64,000 nt of DNA from Streptomyces sp. BK340 (GCF_007827595.1 NZ_VISR01000038.1:1-64000), one strand, 5' to 3'. Shown: positions 40,695 through 49,089, numbered from the stretch's first letter. Notes: generated by a model not told the origin, from the letters alone. Program-made: numbers and translations.

Positions 40695-40705
40695 CGCGGG
40701 GCAGG

Positions 40706-41389
40706 TCAGCCCAGGTTCGGGACGGTCCAGTCGATCGCCTCGTGGCCCTGCGCGGCGATCGCCTCGTTGATCTGCGTGAACGGGCGGGAGCCGAAGAACT
40801 TCTTCGCGGACAGCGGCGAGGGGTGCGCGCCCTTGACCACGACGTGCCGGGTCTCGTCGATCAGCGGGAGCTTCTTCTGCGCGTAGTTGCCCCACAGCAC
40901 GAAGACCGCCGGGTCGGGCCGGGAGGCGACCGCCCGGATGACGGCGTCGGTGAACTTCTCCCAGCCCTTGCCCTTGTGCGAGTTGGCCTCGCCGGCCCGG
41001 ACGGTGAGCACCGCGTTGAGCAGCAGCACACCCTGCTCGGCCCACGGCATCAGATAGCCGTTGTCCGGGACGGGCAGACCCAGCTCCTCCCGCATCTCCT
41101 TGTAGATGTTCCGGAGGGAGGGCGGGGTCTTCACCCCCGGGCGGACGGAGAAGCACAGTCCGTGGCCCTGGCCCTCGCCGTGGTAAGGGTCCTGGCCGAG
41201 GACGAGCACCTTGACCTTCTCGTACGGCGTCGCCTCCAGCGCGGCGAAGACCTCCTCGCGCGGCGGGTAGACCGGACCCTTCGCCCGCTCCTCCTCGACG
41301 AACTCCGTCAGCTCCTTGAAGTAGGGCTGCTGCAGCTCGTCGCCCAGAACCCCGCGCCAGGACTCGGGCAGCATGGCGATGTCGGTCAC
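40706..41389 (-). CDS. ung: Uracil-DNA glycosylase
   Basis: A 227-aa family-1 enzyme that excises uracil from DNA. The water-activating loop GQDPYH has Asp67, the uracil-binding Asn is in VLLLNAVLTV, and the minor-groove loop HPSPLSAKKFFG carries the catalytic His. All are intact. GTG at 41389 gives the standard length, with GAGGA eight bases upstream; an open frame of 21 more residues is not used. It probably forms its own unit, ending in the hairpin at 40668-40694. Confidence 0.96.
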   Translation of the reverse strand: MTDIAMLPESWRGVLGDELQQPYFKELTEFVEEERAKGPVYPPREEVFAALEATPYEKVKVLVLGQDPYHGEGQGHGLCFSVRPGVKTPPSLRNIYKEMREELGLPVPDNGYLMPWAEQGVLLLNAVLTVRAGEANSHKGKGWEKFTDAVIRAVASRPDPAVFVLWGNYAQKKLPLIDETRHVVVKGAHPSPLSAKKFFGSRPFTQINEAIAAQGHEAIDWTVPNLG

Positions 41390-41471
41390 GTCAACGTCCT
41401 CACGATGTGCGGTCACTTGCCGGCTCAAGAACCTACAGGCGACCACTGACAACCGGTGCCGTGAGCCGGAT

Positions 41472-43049
41472 TCACCAGCTGGTCTTGCGGTGCAGCTCCC
41501 ACATCATCATGATCGTCGACGGGTCGAGGGCGCGCTCGCCGCCGGACATGTCGTCGGTGGCCGCCACGTACTGCCGCCCCTGCCACAGCGGGATCAGCCG
41601 GGCGTCGTCCACCATGATCTGCTGGGCCTGCTTGAGGTCCTTGACCACCTTGGCGCGGTCGCTCTGGGCGCGTGAGCGGGGCAGCAGCACCGAAGTGATC
41701 TGCTTCGAGTCGTAGGGCGTACCGAGGGCGTTCTTCTCGCCGACGAACGGCGCGATGAAGTTGTCCGCGTCGGGGAAGTCCGGGAACCAGCCGCGGCCGA
41801 ACACCGGGTACTCGCCCTTCTGGTAGCCGACCACGTAGGTCTTCCAGGGACGGCTCTTGAGGGTGACCGAGAACAGGCCGGAGTCGTCCAGCTGCCGCTT
41901 GAGCTCCTGGAACATCAGGGCCGTCTCGGAGCCGTAGCGGTCGGTGGTGTACCAGAGGGTGAGCGGGACGCGCTGGGTGATGCCCGCGGTCTGGAGGATC
42001 TTGCGGGCCTTGGAGACGCTCGGGTCGCCGAAGTCGTCGAAGAAGGCCGTGGTGTGGCCGGTGAGGCCCTTGGGAACCATGGAGTACAGCGGGTCCACGG
42101 TGTCCTTGTAGACCTTGTGCGCGATGGCGCCCCGGTCGACGACCTGGGCGACGGCCTTGCGGACGGCGGACTGCTTGGCCCATGGGTCCTTGGGGTTGAA
42201 CACCAGGTAGCTGATGTCCGTGCCGGCGCCGTCGACCAGCTGGAGGTCGGTGTTGCCGTGCCGCTGCATGGCGATGATGTCGTCGGCGGCCAGACCGCGG
42301 TAGGTGACGTCGATCTGCTTGTCGCGCAGGGCCTTGACCATGGTGGCCGAGTCCTGGAAGTAGCGGATGGTCACCGCGTCGTTCTGGCGGTCGGCGAAGC
42401 CGTCGTAGTGGTCGTTGCGGACCAGGACGGCCTCCTTGCCCTCCTCGTAGGACTGCAGCTCGTACGGCCCGGAGCCGTAGACCTTGTTGTCCTTGCGCAG
42501 GGAGTTCGCGGGGTAGTCGTCGGGGTCGACGATCGACATGGCCGGGGTGGCCAGCACGAACGGGAAGGTGGCGTCGGACTGGTTGAGGTGGAAGACCACC
42601 TCGCGGTCGCCGGCCGTGTCCACGCTCTCCAGGCTGCCGAGGAGTCCGGCGGGGCCGCCGGGGGCGTTGATGGTGCGGATGCGGTCGATGGAGTGCTTGA
42701 CGGCCTTCGCGTCCAGCGTGTCTCCGTCGGCGAACTTCATGCCCTCGCGCAGCCTGCAGCGGTAGGTGCGGCTGCTGGAGTCGGTGAAGGAGCAGCTCTC
42801 GGCGGCGTCGGGCTGGGGAGTCGTGGCGCCGTTCGGATAGGCGAGAAGCGTCTGGAAGATGTTCCGGTACAGCTCCCAGGAGCCGTCCCAGGCAGCGGCC
42901 GGGTCGAGCGTGCTGGGCGCACTGGTGGTGCCCACGACGATGGGGCCCTTGCTGTCGGGATCGCCGTCGGACAGCAGGCTGCAGCCGGCCACCAGGGATA
43001 TGGACGCGATCGCCGCGACTCTCCGCAGGAATCGGTTCCGGTTGAACAC
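41472..43049 (-). CDS. ABC transporter solute-binding lipoprotein, peptide/nickel type
   Basis: A 525-aa family-5 extracellular solute-binding protein. The signal peptide FLRRVAAIASISLVAGC ends in a lipobox (VAGC). The mature protein has PSTLDPAAAWDGSWELYRNI, LREGMKFADGDTLDAKAVKH and VRKAVAQVVDRG, which are the recurrent segments of oligopeptide-binding proteins. No permease or ATPase gene is nearby, so it must use a remote transporter or act as an orphan. GTG at 43049 has AGGAG seven bases upstream; the GTG at 43055 is too close to it. A 16-base palindrome lies upstream. Confidence 0.9.
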   Translation of the reverse strand: MFNRNRFLRRVAAIASISLVAGCSLLSDGDPDSKGPIVVGTTSAPSTLDPAAAWDGSWELYRNIFQTLLAYPNGATTPQPDAAESCSFTDSSSRTYRCRLREGMKFADGDTLDAKAVKHSIDRIRTINAPGGPAGLLGSLESVDTAGDREVVFHLNQSDATFPFVLATPAMSIVDPDDYPANSLRKDNKVYGSGPYELQSYEEGKEAVLVRNDHYDGFADRQNDAVTIRYFQDSATMVKALRDKQIDVTYRGLAADDIIAMQRHGNTDLQLVDGAGTDISYLVFNPKDPWAKQSAVRKAVAQVVDRGAIAHKVYKDTVDPLYSMVPKGLTGHTTAFFDDFGDPSVSKARKILQTAGITQRVPLTLWYTTDRYGSETALMFQELKRQLDDSGLFSVTLKSRPWKTYVVGYQKGEYPVFGRGWFPDFPDADNFIAPFVGEKNALGTPYDSKQITSVLLPRSRAQSDRAKVVKDLKQAQQIMVDDARLIPLWQGRQYVAATDDMSGGERALDPSTIMMMWELHRKTSW

Positions 43050-43151
43050 GCGCACGCTCCTCGATCTGCCATACCAAGGGTCGGCAGACCATACCGCAGC
43101 GTCCGGGGGTCTGAACCACCCCGGTGGCGGGCGTTCTTGATCGATTGTGCT

Positions 43152-43167
43152 ATGACGACGTTGTCAT
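43152..43167. promoter_or_regulatory. Palindrome upstream of the solute-binding protein gene
   Basis: ATGACGACGTTGTCAT is a 16-base palindrome with a single mismatched pair, about 100 bases before the GTG of the lipoprotein gene. It is a candidate operator; the regulator is unknown. Confidence 0.45.
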
Positions 43168-43193
43168 TGCGCTGTGCGTACCGTTTGACGTGT

Positions 43194-43228
43194 TTCGGGC
43201 GCCGTTCCGCTGGGAAACGGCGCCCGAA
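43194..43228 (-). terminator. Hairpin terminator of the short-chain reductase gene
   Basis: A perfect 13-bp stem (TTCGGGCGCCGTT with AACGGCGCCCGAA) and a 9-base loop lie 22 bases after the stop at 43251. Confidence 0.85.
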
Positions 43229-43250
43229 CGAGACAACCGGACGCAGGAGG

Positions 43251-44015
43251 TCAGGCGCCCACGCCGGCGTTGAGGAAGATGCCGCCGTCCACGACGAGCG
43301 TCTGGCCGGTGACCCAGTCGGACTGGGTCGAGGTCAGGAACGCGGCCGCCCCGCCGATGTCGGAGGGCACGCCGAGCCGGCCGAGCGGGTAGGCGGCGGC
43401 CGCCTCCGCCTCCCGGCCCTCGTACAGGGCCTGCGCGAACTTGGTCTTCACGACGGCCGGGGCGATCGCGTTGACCCGCACCCCGGGCGCGAACTCGTGC
43501 GCCAGCTGCTGGGTCAGGTTGATCATCGCGGCCTTGCTGACGCCGTAGGCACCGATGAACGGCGAGGGCGCGAGGCCCGCGATCGAGGCGATGTTGACGA
43601 TCGCGCCGCCGTTGTCCTTCTGCCAGGCGTGCCAGGTCTTCTGGGCGAAGCCGAGCGCCGAGATCACGTTGGTCTCGAACACCTTGCGGGCCACGTCCAG
43701 GTCGAGGTCGGCGATGGGGCCGAAGACCGGGTTGGTGCCCGCGTTGTTGACCAGGAAGTCGACGCGGCCGAAGGCCTCCATGGTGCGCTCGACGGCCTCG
43801 GCCTGGTGGGCGAGGTCGTGGGCCTTGCCGGCGACGGCGATGACCCGCTCGGCGCCGAGCTGCTCGACGGCCTCCTTCAGGGCGTCCTCGTTGCGGCCGG
43901 TGATGCAGACGCGGTCACCGCGGGCGACCAGCGCCTCGGCGACGCCGTAGCCGATGCCGCGGCTCGCGCCGGTGACCAGCGCGACCTTGCCGGAAAGCTC
44001 CGGGAGTTCAGTCAT
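43251..44015 (-). CDS. Short-chain dehydrogenase/reductase, FabG-like
   Basis: A 254-aa classical SDR. TGASRGIG (15-22) binds the nicotinamide cofactor, NNAGTN follows strand 4, and the catalytic Ser, Tyr and Lys are in NIASIAG and YGVSK (near 157-161). It closes with VTGQTLVVDGGIFL. It would reduce or oxidise a ketone or alcohol on an acyl or small molecule; the substrate is not evident. It follows another FabG-like gene on the same strand with 27 bases between, so the two form an operon. From memory this matches SCO1345/SCO1346 in S. coelicolor. Confidence 0.92.
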   Translation of the reverse strand: MTELPELSGKVALVTGASRGIGYGVAEALVARGDRVCITGRNEDALKEAVEQLGAERVIAVAGKAHDLAHQAEAVERTMEAFGRVDFLVNNAGTNPVFGPIADLDLDVARKVFETNVISALGFAQKTWHAWQKDNGGAIVNIASIAGLAPSPFIGAYGVSKAAMINLTQQLAHEFAPGVRVNAIAPAVVKTKFAQALYEGREAEAAAAYPLGRLGVPSDIGGAAAFLTSTQSDWVTGQTLVVDGGIFLNAGVGA

Positions 44016-44042
44016 GTCCGTGTACTCCTGTGTCCCAGTTCG

Positions 44043-44804
44043 CTAGTCGAGCGGTCCGCCGGCCACGTACAGGACCTGGCCGGAGACGAAGCCTGCGGCC
44101 TCGCCGGTGAAGAAGGCGATGGCGTTGGCGATGTCCTCGGGCTCGCCGACGCGCTGCACGGGGATCTGGGTGGCGGCGGCCTTCTTGAAGTCGTCGAAGC
44201 CCATGCCGACACGGTCGGCGGTGGCCTTGGTCATCTCGGTGGCGATGAAGCCGGGGGCGACGGCGTTGGCGGTGATGCCGAACTTGCCCAGCTCGATGGC
44301 GAGGGTCTTGGTGAAGCCCTGCAGACCCGCCTTGGCGGCCGAGTAGTTCGCCTGGCCCCGGTTGCCGAGCGCCGAGGAGGAGGACAGGTTGACGACCCGG
44401 CCGAAGCCCGCGTCGACCATGTGCTTCTGGACCGCCTTGGTCATCAGGAACGAACCGCGCAGGTGGACGTTCAGGACGGTGTCCCAGTCGGAGACGCTCA
44501 TCTTGAACAGCAGGTTGTCGCGCAGCACGCCCGCGTTGTTGACCAGGATCGTCGGCGCGCCCAGCTCGGCCGCGACCCGGGCGACGGCGGCCTCGACCTG
44601 CGCCTCGTCGGAGACGTCCGCGCCGACCGCGACGGCCTTGCCGCCGGCCGCGGTGATCTTCTCGACCGTTTCCTTGCAGGCGGCCTCGTCCAGGTCGATC
44701 ACGGCGACCGCGCGACCCTCGGCGGCCAGTCGTACCGCGGTTGCGGCGCCGATACCGCGCGCCGCGCCGGTGACGATCGCGACCCGCTGTTCAGTGGTGG
44801 ACAT
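44043..44804 (-). CDS. fabG: 3-oxoacyl-[ACP] reductase-like SDR
   Basis: A 253-aa SDR with TGAARGIG (12-19), NNAGVLRDN, NLSSSSALGNRGQANYSAAK (Ser, Tyr and Lys of the catalytic set, Tyr near 153) and GFVSGQVLYVAGG at the end. The NRGQANYSAAK and NVHLRGSFL segments are closer to true FabG than those of its neighbour, so reduction of 3-ketoacyl-ACP is likely. The ATG at 44804 has AGGAG eight bases upstream. Direct repeats and a palindrome lie in its leader, suggesting a dedicated regulator. Confidence 0.92.
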   Translation of the reverse strand: MSTTEQRVAIVTGAARGIGAATAVRLAAEGRAVAVIDLDEAACKETVEKITAAGGKAVAVGADVSDEAQVEAAVARVAAELGAPTILVNNAGVLRDNLLFKMSVSDWDTVLNVHLRGSFLMTKAVQKHMVDAGFGRVVNLSSSSALGNRGQANYSAAKAGLQGFTKTLAIELGKFGITANAVAPGFIATEMTKATADRVGMGFDDFKKAAATQIPVQRVGEPEDIANAIAFFTGEAAGFVSGQVLYVAGGPLD

Positions 44805-44819
44805 TGCTGCTTCTCCTCG

Positions 44820-44854
44820 CCCTTGAGAGAACCTGTCTGGCCCTTGAGGGAGCC
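44820..44854. repeat. Two 14-bp direct repeats in the fabG leader
   Basis: CCCTTGAGAGAACC (44820-44833) and CCCTTGAGGGAGCC (44841-44854) are 21 bases apart, two helical turns, just upstream of the fabG ribosome site. They could be paired binding sites on one DNA face. Confidence 0.5.
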
Positions 44855-44866
44855 CGTGCGATGCGG

Positions 44867-44880
44867 TGAGCGACCGCTTA
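44867..44880. promoter_or_regulatory. Imperfect palindrome upstream of fabG
   Basis: TGAGCGACCGCTTA has 6-base arms with one mismatch and overlaps TACTAA read on the minus strand, a possible -10. It is of the general form bound by TetR-family repressors of acyl-metabolism genes. Confidence 0.4.
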
Positions 44881-44914
44881 GTACCTTCAGCACACGTGAC
44901 GCTAGAAGTCCTGG

Positions 44915-44941
44915 CACCCGGTGTCAACGGGACACCGGGTG
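44915..44941 (-). terminator. Hairpin terminator of the HipA/DUF3037 operon
   Basis: A perfect 11-bp stem (CACCCGGTGTC with GACACCGGGTG) and a 5-base loop begin 10 bases after the DUF3037 stop. Confidence 0.85.
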
Positions 44942-44951
44942 GTGTGATCCA

Positions 44952-45401
44952 TTACCTCACCAGGAGATCCAGCAGACGCTCGGTCTCGGCCGCCGGGTCG
45001 GTGGTCAGTCCGGTGTGCACGGGTCCGGGCTGGACGACCGTGGAGCGGGGCGCGATCAGCCAGCGATAGCGGCGGCCCGCGTCGTCGCCGGCCGCCTGTC
45101 CGGCCGCCTCGCCGCCCGCGCAGTGACGCTCGATCGCGGCGAGCGCGGCCCGCACCCCGGCCACGTCGGCGCCGGGGTCGAGGGCGAGCAGCCGGGCCTC
45201 GTCCAGATGGATGCGGGCGCCGACGTAGGCCTGGGCGCGGCAGTAGACGACCACGCCCGCGTTGATGCACTCCCCGCGCTCGACGCGGGGGACGACCCGC
45301 AGCACGGCGTACTCGAACACGTCCCGGTCGCCGCCCTGGCCCGCCCGGGTGATGTGGCGCTCGACCACATGGCCGGCCATGTGGATGCGGGTCTCGCTCA
45401 C
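44952..45401 (-). CDS. DUF3037-family protein
   Basis: A 149-aa protein of DUF3037: DVFEYAVLRVVPRVERGECINAGVVV is the family's opening strand pair, followed by CRAQAYVGARIHLDEARL and helices ending LLDLLVR. The function is unknown. DUF3037 genes are repeatedly seen beside HipA-like kinases, as here. The GTG start overlaps the TGA of the kinase (GTGA), so the two are coupled. It may be a substrate, adaptor or antidote of the kinase. Confidence 0.85.
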   Translation of the reverse strand: MSETRIHMAGHVVERHITRAGQGGDRDVFEYAVLRVVPRVERGECINAGVVVYCRAQAYVGARIHLDEARLLALDPGADVAGVRAALAAIERHCAGGEAAGQAAGDDAGRRYRWLIAPRSTVVQPGPVHTGLTTDPAAETERLLDLLVR

Positions 45402-46162
45402 TTGCCCTCCTCGATACCGGTGATGCGCTCGGCGACGACGGCCGCCCGGGCGAGCAGGGGGCGCGCGTAGGCCCGCCGCAGGTCGTCCGGGGTGTCGAAG
45501 CCGGGCTCGCCGGCCAGCCAGGCGTCGGGGATCTCGGCGGTGACCTCGGCCAGGAGGTCCTCGGTGACCTTGGGGGCCAGCTCCGCCGCCGCGGCCGTCA
45601 CGTCCGGGGCGAACCGGGCGAGGGCGTGGTCGGAGGCGTCGTAGGGGCGGGCCGCCGAGGCCTCGACGGAGGGCCAGTTGTGGTGCCAGATCATCGTGGC
45701 GCCGTGGTCGATGAGCCACAGCTCGCCGCGGTGCACGAGCAGGTTCGGGTTGCGCCAGGAGCGGTCCACGTTGTTGATCAGCGCGTCGAACCAGACGATC
45801 CGCCCGGCCTCCTCGGGGCTCACCGGGAAGGCGAGCGGGTCGTAGCCGAGGGCGCCGGAGAGGAAGTCCATGCCGAGGTTGGTGCCACCGCTGGACCGGA
45901 GCAGCTCCTGCACCTGCTGCTCGGGCTCGCCGAGCCCCAGGACGGAGTCCAGCTCGACGGTGACGAGGCGGGGCATCCGGAATCCGAGCCGGCGGGCGAG
46001 TTCGCCGCAGACGACCTCGGCGACCAGTGTCTTGCGGCCCTGTCCGGCGCCGGTGAACTTCATGACGTACGTCCCGAAGTCGTCGGCCTCGACGAGCCCC
46101 GGCAAGGAGCCGCCCTCACGCAGCGGCGTGATGTAGCGGGTCACGGTGACTTCCTTGAGCAT
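45398..46162 (-). CDS. HipA-like protein kinase
   Basis: A 254-aa protein with the HipA C-terminal kinase fold but no N-terminal HipB-binding lobe of the classical toxin (usual length about 440). YVMKFTGAGQGRKTLVAE carries the ATP-binding Lys, WFDALINNVDRSWRNPNLL (near 124-142) the catalytic Asp and Asn, and LWLIDHGATM (near 152) the metal-binding Asp. So it should be an active Ser/Thr kinase. No HipB-like antitoxin is adjacent; the coupled partner is DUF3037. Classical HipA phosphorylates glutamyl-tRNA synthetase; whether this short form does is unknown. Confidence 0.85.
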   Translation of the reverse strand: MLKEVTVTRYITPLREGGSLPGLVEADDFGTYVMKFTGAGQGRKTLVAEVVCGELARRLGFRMPRLVTVELDSVLGLGEPEQQVQELLRSSGGTNLGMDFLSGALGYDPLAFPVSPEEAGRIVWFDALINNVDRSWRNPNLLVHRGELWLIDHGATMIWHHNWPSVEASAARPYDASDHALARFAPDVTAAAAELAPKVTEDLLAEVTAEIPDAWLAGEPGFDTPDDLRRAYARPLLARAAVVAERITGIEEGK

Positions 46163-46337
46163 CGCCCCAGGTTACTGTCGCGGGAGCGGCGCCCCACCCG
46201 ACAGCTTGTCGACAGGCGTGGCTTACGGCCGTCTCACCCCCGGTGGGCAAGGATCTGGGTGCCCGTCTGAACAGGTGGTGCCCGAGGACCGTACCCCTGG
46301 ACGGATCACGAGAAGCTCCGCGGAAGGGAACGTCCAC

Positions 46338-46859
46338 ATGACCAGCGCATCGCTCAAGCCCGAATCGGGACCGGCCCGTCGTAGCGTCATGGCGGCGGCG
46401 GGAGCGGCCGGGCTCGCCGCCGCGCTGACCGCCTGCGGTTCGGGCGACAACTCGTCCGACACCGTCAACACCGGGTCCGGTTCGGCCGGCACGACCGGGA
46501 CCACCGGCTCCACGGGATCCACCGGGGCCTCGCAGGACACCGGTTCCTCGACCTCGGGCGGTTCGGCCGGCGGCACGGCCCTCGCCAAGACCACGGACAT
46601 CCCGGAGGGCGGCGGCAAGATCTTCAAGGACCACGGCGTGGTGGTCACCCAGCCCGCGGCGGGCAGCTACAAGGCGTTCTCGTCGAAGTGCACCCACCAG
46701 GGCTGCGCGGTGAGCAGTGTGGCCAACGGCGTGATCGTCTGTCCGTGCCACAACAGCCACTTCTCCGCCGAGGACGGCAGCGTGAAGCAGGGGCCCGCGA
46801 CCCAGCCGCTGCCCGCCGCGAAGATCACCGTCTCCGGCGACGAGATCAAGCTGGCCTGA
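46338..46859 (+). CDS. Rieske [2Fe-2S] protein, Tat-exported lipoprotein
   Basis: A 173-aa secreted Rieske protein. The leader has a twin Arg (ARRSVMAAAG) and ends in a lipobox-like LTAC, so Tat export with lipid anchoring is likely. A Ser/Thr/Gly linker (about 35-80) precedes the Rieske domain with CTHQGC (near 117-122) and CPCHNSHF (near 135-142), the Cys/His ligands of the cluster. Proteins of this size act as electron carriers outside the membrane; the partner oxidoreductase is not in view. ATG at 46338 is used. Confidence 0.92.
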   Translation: MTSASLKPESGPARRSVMAAAGAAGLAAALTACGSGDNSSDTVNTGSGSAGTTGTTGSTGSTGASQDTGSSTSGGSAGGTALAKTTDIPEGGGKIFKDHGVVVTQPAAGSYKAFSSKCTHQGCAVSSVANGVIVCPCHNSHFSAEDGSVKQGPATQPLPAAKITVSGDEIKLA

Positions 46860-46865
46860 GCCGCG

Positions 46866-47510
46866 TCACGGCCGCCGGCGCGGCCGTCCGAAGCAGCGGA
46901 GCACCTCGTCCGTGGACGTGACCGTGGCGACCAGGGCGAGGGTGTTGCGGATCATCGCGGGGGTGTAGTCGGCGGGCACACCCGCGATGGCGTCGGCCGG
47001 GACGACGGCGGTGTAGCCGCGGTTGACCGCGTCGAACACCGCGTTGGGCACGGCCACGTTGGCCGAGACGCCGCTGACGACCAGGGTGCGGCACCCGAGG
47101 TTGCGCAGCAGCGCGTCGACCTCGGTGCCCTGGACCGGGGACAGGCCGTGCAGCCGTCGCACGACGAAGTCCTCCCCGGTGACCTCGATCGGGGGCGCGA
47201 CCCGCACCGCGGCGGTGCCGGTCAACTGCTGGACGGGGAGCCGTTCGGCGGCACGGAAGAGCCGGGCGTTGCGGTTCGCGCCACGGCCGTCCGGGCGGCG
47301 TTCGGCGAGGGCGTGGATCACCTGGACCCCGCTCTCGTGCGCGGCGGCGACCAGCCGGGCCACGTTGTGCAGGGCACCGGAGGCGCGGGCCTCGCGGGCG
47401 AGTTCGGGCAGCGCGCTGTCCGGGCCGACCACCCCCTGCTGGCACTCCACGGTCAGCAGGACCGTGCTCGCGGGATCGAGCAGTTCGCCGAGCTCTTCGT
47501 ACGACGGCAT
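46866..47510 (-). CDS. Isochorismatase-fold protein lacking the usual catalytic Cys
   Basis: A 214-aa isochorismatase-like hydrolase fold. The first strand reads STVLLTVECQQGVVGPDS, where Glu stands at the usual catalytic Asp position. The segment TLVVSGVSANVAVPNAVFDA lacks the nucleophilic Cys of cysteine-hydrolase members. Subfamily members of this kind are frequent in actinobacteria. It may hydrolyse by another mechanism, as true isochorismatases lack this Cys too, or be non-catalytic. It is divergent from a PPOX gene with a 17-base palindrome between them. Confidence 0.85.
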   Translation of the reverse strand: MPSYEELGELLDPASTVLLTVECQQGVVGPDSALPELAREARASGALHNVARLVAAAHESGVQVIHALAERRPDGRGANRNARLFRAAERLPVQQLTGTAAVRVAPPIEVTGEDFVVRRLHGLSPVQGTEVDALLRNLGCRTLVVSGVSANVAVPNAVFDAVNRGYTAVVPADAIAGVPADYTPAMIRNTLALVATVTSTDEVLRCFGRPRRRP

Positions 47511-47588
47511 GGCGCCTCCGTTCGCCGAGGTGCGGGGCGGTGAGAGTAACCACAACGGGGCAACAGCGGAAGTCGACCCATTCCCTTT

Positions 47589-47605
47589 TCTGACGTGATG
47601 TCAGA
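47589..47605. promoter_or_regulatory. 17-bp palindrome between isochorismatase-like and PPOX genes
   Basis: TCTGACGTGATGTCAGA has perfect 6-base arms around GTGAT. It is centred in the divergent intergenic region and is a strong operator candidate for a GntR- or TetR-type regulator, none of which is adjacent. Confidence 0.55.
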
Positions 47606-47659
47606 GGATCAACAGCACTCGGAAGTCCTCTGGCACGACGTGGGAGAAGAGGGGGCCGT

Positions 47660-48127
47660 ATGACCGTCACTCAGCAGCGCCGGGGCCGGAAGATCATGAT
47701 GACGCCCGGTGAGCTGGACGAGTTCCTGACCAGCCAGCGCACCTGCCGGGTCGCCACCGTCTCGGCGGACGGCGCGCCGCATGTCAGCGCGCTCTGGTTC
47801 GCCTGGGACGGCACCTCGCTGTGGCTGTACTCGGTGGTGCGCAGCCGGCGTTGGGCCCAGCTGTGCCGCGATCCGCGGGTGGCGGTCGTGGTCGACTCGG
47901 GCGAGGAGTACGACCAGTTGCGCGGCGTCGAGCTGTCCGGGCGGGTGGAGTTCGTCGGCGAGGTGCCGCGGACCGGCGAGCTGCGCGCCGAACTCGACAC
48001 GGCGGAGACGCTGTTCGCCCGCAAGAACTTCGGCCTGGACGAGATGCCGCACGACGGCCGGCACGCCTGGGCGCGGCTGACCCCGGAGAAGATCGTGTCC
48101 TGGGACTTCCGGAAGCTGGGCGCCTAG
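47660..48127 (+). CDS. Pyridoxamine-phosphate-oxidase-fold (PPOX/FDOR) protein
   Basis: A 155-aa split-barrel flavin-binding-type protein. RTCRVATVSADGAPHVSALW, LWLYSVVRSRRWAQLCRDPR and VELSGRVEFVG are the standard strands of the PPOX class; actinobacterial members often use F420 or FAD. The likely role is reduction of a small unsaturated compound or cofactor handling. ATG at 47660 is used, preceded by GAAGAGGGGG. It sits opposite the isochorismatase-like gene and beside a LysR gene. Confidence 0.87.
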   Translation: MTVTQQRRGRKIMMTPGELDEFLTSQRTCRVATVSADGAPHVSALWFAWDGTSLWLYSVVRSRRWAQLCRDPRVAVVVDSGEEYDQLRGVELSGRVEFVGEVPRTGELRAELDTAETLFARKNFGLDEMPHDGRHAWARLTPEKIVSWDFRKLGA

Positions 48128-48186
48128 GGTCGCCCCGGTACACCGGCCGGAAGCCGGCGCATGAAGCACCCTTCGCTGCGCGGCGC

Positions 48187-49089
48187 TCAGTCGAGTTGCC
48201 GTGCCGACACCCGCAGGGCCTCGACCGCCGCCCGGATCGACGGGCGGCGGTCGGCGTCCGCGCGCCAGACGACGTACACGTGCCTGCGCACGCGCTGCTG
48301 GAGCGGGACCATGACGATGCCCGGCGGCACCGGGTGACGGCCCAGCAGCGGTGCGATGCACACGCCCAGCCCGGCGGCGACCAGGCCGAGCTGGGTGTGG
48401 GTCTCGCCGGCCCGGTGGCCGACGATCGGCTCGATGCCCTTCGAACGCAGCGTGAACATCAGCCACTCGTGGCAGAACTCGCCCTCGCCCCAGGTGATCC
48501 ACTCGTCCTCCGCGAACTCGGCGAGGTCCACCTCGTCCCGGCCCGCGAGCCGGTGCCCGACCGGCAGGGCGACGTCGGCCGCGTCGTCCAGCAGCGGAGC
48601 CTTGACGAGGCCGTCCGGCACGGGCATCGGCTTGTTGTACCAGTCGAGGACGACCGCGAGATCGAGGTCACCGCGCACGACCCCGGCGATGCCCTGCTCC
48701 GGCTCCAGTTCGCTGGAGCGCACCCGCAGCCCCGGGTGCTGGGCGCGCAGGGCGCCGAGCGCGGTCGGGAAGAGGCCGCGGGCGGCGGTCGGGAACGCCG
48801 AGAGGCGCAGTTCGCCGACGACCTGGCCGCGGTGCGCCTCCAGGTCGGACTGGGCCAGCTCGACCTGCGAGAGGATGCGGGCCGCGTGCTCGGACAGCAG
48901 CCGTCCCGCGTCCGTGAGCCGCACGCCCCGGCCGTTCTTGGCCAGCAGCTGCTGCCCGACCTCCCGCTCCAGCTTGCCCAGCTGCTGCGAGACCGCGGAC
49001 GTGGTGACGTGCAGCGCCTCGGCGGCGGCACTGACCGAGCCGTGCCGGGCGAGGGCGTCCAGGGTCCGCAGGCGCTCCAGGTTCAACAT
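48187..49089 (-). CDS. LysR-family transcriptional regulator
   Basis: A 300-aa LysR protein. The N-terminal winged helix (LRTLDALARHGSVSAAAEAL, SAVSQQLGKLEREVGQQLL) is followed by the two-lobed effector domain (about 90-300) with GIAGVVRGDLDLAVVLDW and HTQLGLVAAGLGVCIAPL. It is divergent from an EamA transporter at 49164, with an inverted repeat between them, so it most likely controls that transporter. The effector is unknown. Confidence 0.93.
   Translation of the reverse strand: MLNLERLRTLDALARHGSVSAAAEALHVTTSAVSQQLGKLEREVGQQLLAKNGRGVRLTDAGRLLSEHAARILSQVELAQSDLEAHRGQVVGELRLSAFPTAARGLFPTALGALRAQHPGLRVRSSELEPEQGIAGVVRGDLDLAVVLDWYNKPMPVPDGLVKAPLLDDAADVALPVGHRLAGRDEVDLAEFAEDEWITWGEGEFCHEWLMFTLRSKGIEPIVGHRAGETHTQLGLVAAGLGVCIAPLLGRHPVPPGIVMVPLQQRVRRHVYVVWRADADRRPSIRAAVEALRVSARQLD

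Noticed and set aside
42054..45470. 1138-codon plus-strand open frame
   Set aside because: Antisense to the solute-binding protein, two SDR genes and DUF3037; no family match.
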